From contig NZ_JACRSR010000002.1 of NCBI RefSeq assembly GCF_014384795.1, positions 62,001-126,000 on the forward strand: a DNA stretch of 64,000 nucleotides, in the 5' to 3' direction. Within the stretch, counting starts at the first letter, position 1, and every line of letters begins with the position of its first letter. Below, in pieces: positions 61,603-64,000 of the stretch. Position numbers and translations under genes: made by a program. A model generated the notes under the pieces. The model worked only from the letters and a program-made list of their open reading frames with translations, had not been told where the DNA came from and did no database searches. The stretch comes from Gehongia tenuis. GTDB taxonomy: Bacteria > Bacillota > Clostridia > Christensenellales > NSJ-53.

Positions 61603-62840
61603 TCACGCACCTGTCCCGAGCCATAGATAATGTATTTGGTGGAGGTGAGCGCCAAAAGTCCCATCGGACCCCGGGCATGGAGCTTTTGGGTACTGATGCC
61701 GATCTCCGCGCCGTAGCCAAATTCAAAGCCGTCAGTGAAGCGGGTGGACGCGTTCACGTACACCGCCGCCGCATCCACCCGCTCCAAAAAGTTTTGAGCG
61801 CGGGTGTAATTCTCGGTGATGATGGCTTCACTGTGGCCGGTGCCATGATCCCTGATGTGCTCGACAGCCTCGTCCATGCCGTTTACCACCTTGACGGACA
61901 GGATGAGGTCGAGATACTCCGTGTCCCAGTCCTCTTCCGCCGCCGGCTTCACCCAGGGCACAATCCGTTGGGTTTCGGCACAGCCCCGGATTTCCACCCC
62001 TTTCGCCTTCAAGGCCTCAAGACAGCTTGGTAAAAAGATACTCGCCACCGCACGATGGACCAAGAGGGTCTCCATGGCATTGCACACGCCGGGCCGGCTC
62101 ACCTTGGCATTGACGGCGATTCGCTGGGCCATGGCAAGGTCGGCGCCTTCATCCACGTAGGTATGACAGATGCCCACACCCGTCTCAATCACCGGTACGC
62201 TGGCGTTTTCCACCACCGCACGGATGAGTCCCGCTCCGCCTCTTGGGATGAGCACGTCCAGTATGCCCGTAAGACCCATCATCTCCCGAGTGGTTTCCCG
62301 GCTGGTGTCCATCACAAGCTGCACCGCATCCCCGGGATATCCTGTTTCCTTTCCGGCATCCTGCAGAATCTTTACAATCGCCAGATTGGAGCGAAAGGCC
62401 TCCTTGCCCCCCTTCAGCAGACAAGCGTTTCCCGTCTTGACACAAAGGGACGCCACATCGGCTGTCACATTGGGCCGCGCCTCATAAATAACGCCCACAA
62501 GACCCAGGGGCACCCGTCTTTGACCAATGACAAGACCATTCGGCCGCTTCTCCATGGAGATAACCTGACCGATGGGATCGGGCAGTCCGGCCACGTCCAT
62601 GAAGCCCTGAGCCATGGCCTCGATTCGCGCTTTTGTGAGGGTCAGCCGGTCAATTAGGGCGGGGCTGAGATGCTCCCGGCCCGCCGCCACATCCAGGGCA
62701 TTGGCCTCAAGAATTTCATCTTGGCGGACAAGCAGCGCCCGGCCCATGGCCTCCAGAACCCGATTTTTCTCCGGGATGGATAACGCCGCCGTTTCCACTG
62801 AAGCTCTCTTTGCCGCAATTGCCTGTTCACGTAGTGCCAT
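61599..62840 (-). CDS. proA: gamma-glutamyl phosphate reductase
   Basis: 413 residues. Aldehyde-dehydrogenase fold with the catalytic Cys in SRPGVCNAMETLLVH, plus PLGLVGVIYEARPNV, TGNACLLKGGKEA and ASTRFTDGFEFGYGAEIGIST. It catalyses the second step of proline synthesis. proB is not adjacent. GAGGAGG precedes the start, and it is coupled to mutY by ATGA, an unrelated partner. Confidence 0.97.
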   Translation of the reverse strand: MALREQAIAAKRASVETAALSIPEKNRVLEAMGRALLVRQDEILEANALDVAAGREHLSPALIDRLTLTKARIEAMAQGFMDVAGLPDPIGQVISMEKRPNGLVIGQRRVPLGLVGVIYEARPNVTADVASLCVKTGNACLLKGGKEAFRSNLAIVKILQDAGKETGYPGDAVQLVMDTSRETTREMMGLTGILDVLIPRGGAGLIRAVVENASVPVIETGVGICHTYVDEGADLAMAQRIAVNAKVSRPGVCNAMETLLVHRAVASIFLPSCLEALKAKGVEIRGCAETQRIVPWVKPAAEEDWDTEYLDLILSVKVVNGMDEAVEHIRDHGTGHSEAIITENYTRAQNFLERVDAAAVYVNASTRFTDGFEFGYGAEIGISTQKLHARGPMGLLALTSTKYIIYGSGQVRE

Positions 62841-62869
62841 TGGGGAACCTCCTCAAAGCTGTTTTTATT

Positions 62870-62899
62870 ATCCTATCCTGTGGAGGTTTCCATTGTCAA
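62870..62899 (-). promoter_or_regulatory. promoter of proA-mutY
   Basis: Consensus TTGACA, 18-bp spacer and TAGGAT on the minus strand, 30 bp before the proA ATG. The -35 directly follows the end of the BofC-like gene. Confidence 0.6.
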
Positions 62900-62902
62900 C
62901 CG

Positions 62903-63448
62903 TTAGCTTTCCAGACTTTCAATGTAGCTTTCCAGCTCCTCCAGGGAATCGAAAGCAATACCCTGGCGAAGGGACGCCCGCACGTTCTCCGGCAAAGCAT
63001 CCACCGGCGTGTTCAGGGTGTGGATGATCTGAACGTCCTTGCCATCGGCATTTTGATAGATCTGGAGCTGACCGTTTTCCTCCTTCAGCACGAAATGTTC
63101 GGGACAATAAAGATCCAGCCGTTCATCCACGATGACCTGATCCGCACTGAAATAGGCGGCGGCCCGGCCTGCCGTCTCCCGGAGCCCTTCTTCGGTAAGC
63201 CCCGCCCATTCCCGCGGGATGGGCACCTCCTGCTTCAGTATGTGCCCGCAGGGGGCATAGGTGTAGCGGTACACCACTTTTGCGTAGGGGGACAGGGTCA
63301 CGCTGCTTTGACTCACGCTCATCTCCTCCCCCGCCGCCCAGGCGTTGAGGAAAAAGCCGAGGACCAACCCCACAGCCAGTGCCAATACAAGGGACACAGC
63401 CATAATGACGGGCCGTTTATTATCCTGCAACCAATGAATCACTTGCAT
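62903..63448 (-). CDS. membrane-anchored protein with BofC-like C-terminal domain
   Basis: 181 residues from the ATG at 63448, 10 nt after GGAGG. One N-terminal span (VIMAVSLVLALAVGLVLGFFLNAW), then an extracytoplasmic part. The end, PENVRASLRQGIAFDSLEELESYIES, resembles the C-terminal domain of BofC, which controls sigma-K processing in Bacillus, and the preceding DLYCPEHFVLKEENGQLQIYQN resembles the bypass-of-forespore-C linker strand. The match is by eye and should be held loosely. Two Cys (APCGHIL, LYCPEH) could form a disulfide. Confidence 0.5.
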   Translation of the reverse strand: MQVIHWLQDNKRPVIMAVSLVLALAVGLVLGFFLNAWAAGEEMSVSQSSVTLSPYAKVVYRYTYAPCGHILKQEVPIPREWAGLTEEGLRETAGRAAAYFSADQVIVDERLDLYCPEHFVLKEENGQLQIYQNADGKDVQIIHTLNTPVDALPENVRASLRQGIAFDSLEELESYIESLES

Positions 63449-63546
63449 CTTTCGTATGCCTCCATGTTTTTTTACCATGTTTCCCAAGGCCCCGTCATTT
63501 CATACAAAAGTATCCAAGGAACGGGTCACAACCCCCGATTTGTGCT

Positions 63547-63552
63547 ATACTT
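63547..63552 (+). promoter_or_regulatory. extended -10 of the last gene
   Basis: TGCTATACT, 35 bp before the ATG at 63588. No good -35 is visible, consistent with an extended -10 promoter. Confidence 0.45.
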
Positions 63553-63587
63553 AACCTTGTTTCATCTTGTTTGAATGGGAGTATTTC

Positions 63588-64000
63588 ATGAATCGATTGG
63601 ATAGGACGCTGCACATTTTGACCTATACGCTGCTGGGGCTGCCGGCGGTGCTCTTCTTTTGGGGCTGGCTGAAATGGTACATCGCGCTGCCCGCTTCGGC
63701 GGCGCTCGTCACAAGCCTGATCCTTGCCCTCAAGAGAACCTCTTTCATATCCGACAAAGAGTTCAAGGCCCGCCTTTTTCCAAAGGGCAGGTGGACCTTT
63801 ATCGCGCTGTCCGCCTTCATTCTTTTGGCCTGGCTCCTCCTCTCCGGCATATCGGGCACGGCCTATCAAAACTGGGACTTCCATGGACGCAACGCGGTGA
63901 TGCATGATCTCATTGACTTTAGCTGGCCCGTGCGCTACGACATGCTCTCCCAGGGCGCACCGGCGGATGGAGCGTTGGTCTACTATTTCGCCTTCTTTCT
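63588..64000 (+). CDS. multi-span membrane protein, N-terminal part (runs off the window)
   Basis: 137 codons are visible with no stop, from the ATG at 63588 (GGGAG upstream). Three hydrophobic stretches are seen (TLLGLPAVLFFWGWL, IALPASAALVTSLILAL, FIALSAFILLAWLLLSGI). Then an extracytoplasmic-looking loop, YQNWDFHGRNAVMHDLIDF, SWPVRYD. Its layout recalls large GT-C-like membrane enzymes, but the family cannot be fixed from this fragment. Confidence 0.7.
   Translation, partial: MNRLDRTLHILTYTLLGLPAVLFFWGWLKWYIALPASAALVTSLILALKRTSFISDKEFKARLFPKGRWTFIALSAFILLAWLLLSGISGTAYQNWDFHGRNAVMHDLIDFSWPVRYDMLSQGAPADGALVYYFAFF

Noticed and set aside
1..64000. CRISPR array, insertion sequences, prophage, rRNA operon or integrated element
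   Set aside because: I saw no regularly spaced repeats, transposase, integrase, phage structural gene or rRNA sequence. The single tRNA gene shows no flanking duplicated end that would mark an attachment site.

Overview
The window looks like a chromosomal segment of an anaerobic, endospore-forming Bacillota of the Clostridia type. The evidence is spoIVA, spoIIP, spore-coat-like genes, mazEF next to acpS/nnr, a T-box leader, LacI-family regulators, strong AGGAGG ribosome binding sites, lipoprotein signal peptides and a six-subunit Ech-type [NiFe] hydrogenase. The DNA is GC-rich by eye, so most reading frames have long antisense shadows. I see no rRNA, CRISPR array, insertion sequence or prophage. 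The order looks stable and vertically inherited rather than accessory.

Layout. 1-2.5 kb: end of metF and a cobalamin-dependent methionine synthase without its reactivation domain. 2.5-14.5 kb (minus): a peptide-utilisation locus with a dipeptidase (pepD), two M24 peptidases, an M29 aminopeptidase, an aminotransferase and a complete Opp/Dpp ABC importer. 14.6-19.8 kb: a C39-like protein, MFS and MATE exporters and a GT-C membrane glycosyltransferase. 19.9-29.7 kb (plus): echABCDEF followed by hypA-hypF-hypC-hypD-hypE, a membrane-bound energy-converting hydrogenase with most of its Ni-Fe cofactor maturation set (hypB is absent). 29.8-35.8 kb: a phasin-like protein, an AarF/UbiB kinase and an RND pump with a coiled-coil insertion of about 290 residues. 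35.8-37.1 kb: a LacI-family regulator divergent from a predicted small structured RNA whose promoter carries tandem TGTAA-N4-TTACA sites. 37.1-39.5 kb: a FlaR-like P-loop protein, then a T-box leader in front of a TIGR04076-like protein and an aldo/keto reductase, then tRNA-Pro(GGG).

39.6-46.5 kb (minus): spoIVA with a sigma-E-like promoter, a DUF512 radical-SAM protein-der-plsY operon, and DUF1614-spoIIP. 46.6-50.1 kb: pstCAB behind four 11-bp-spaced Pho-box repeats that run into the end of a yitT gene. 50.2-54.7 kb: birA, a P1-family peptidase, acpS, nnrED, mazE and mazF in one tight operon. 54.8-64 kb: an aldo/keto reductase-ferredoxin, recX, three small genes (two coat-like), a cyclophilin lipoprotein, a second LacI regulator with a cre-like operator, metA plus a small zinc-ribbon gene, mutY, proA, a BofC-like protein and the start of a membrane protein that runs off the window.

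Working together: peptides enter through Opp and are trimmed and transaminated. Reduced ferredoxin from amino-acid fermentation would plausibly feed Ech, which makes H2 and an ion gradient. Methionine (metF/metH/metA) and proline (proA) biosynthesis fill in the amino-acid economy. The least explained parts are the LacI/small-RNA pair at 36.8-37.1 kb, the T-box operon and the coiled-coil RND pump.
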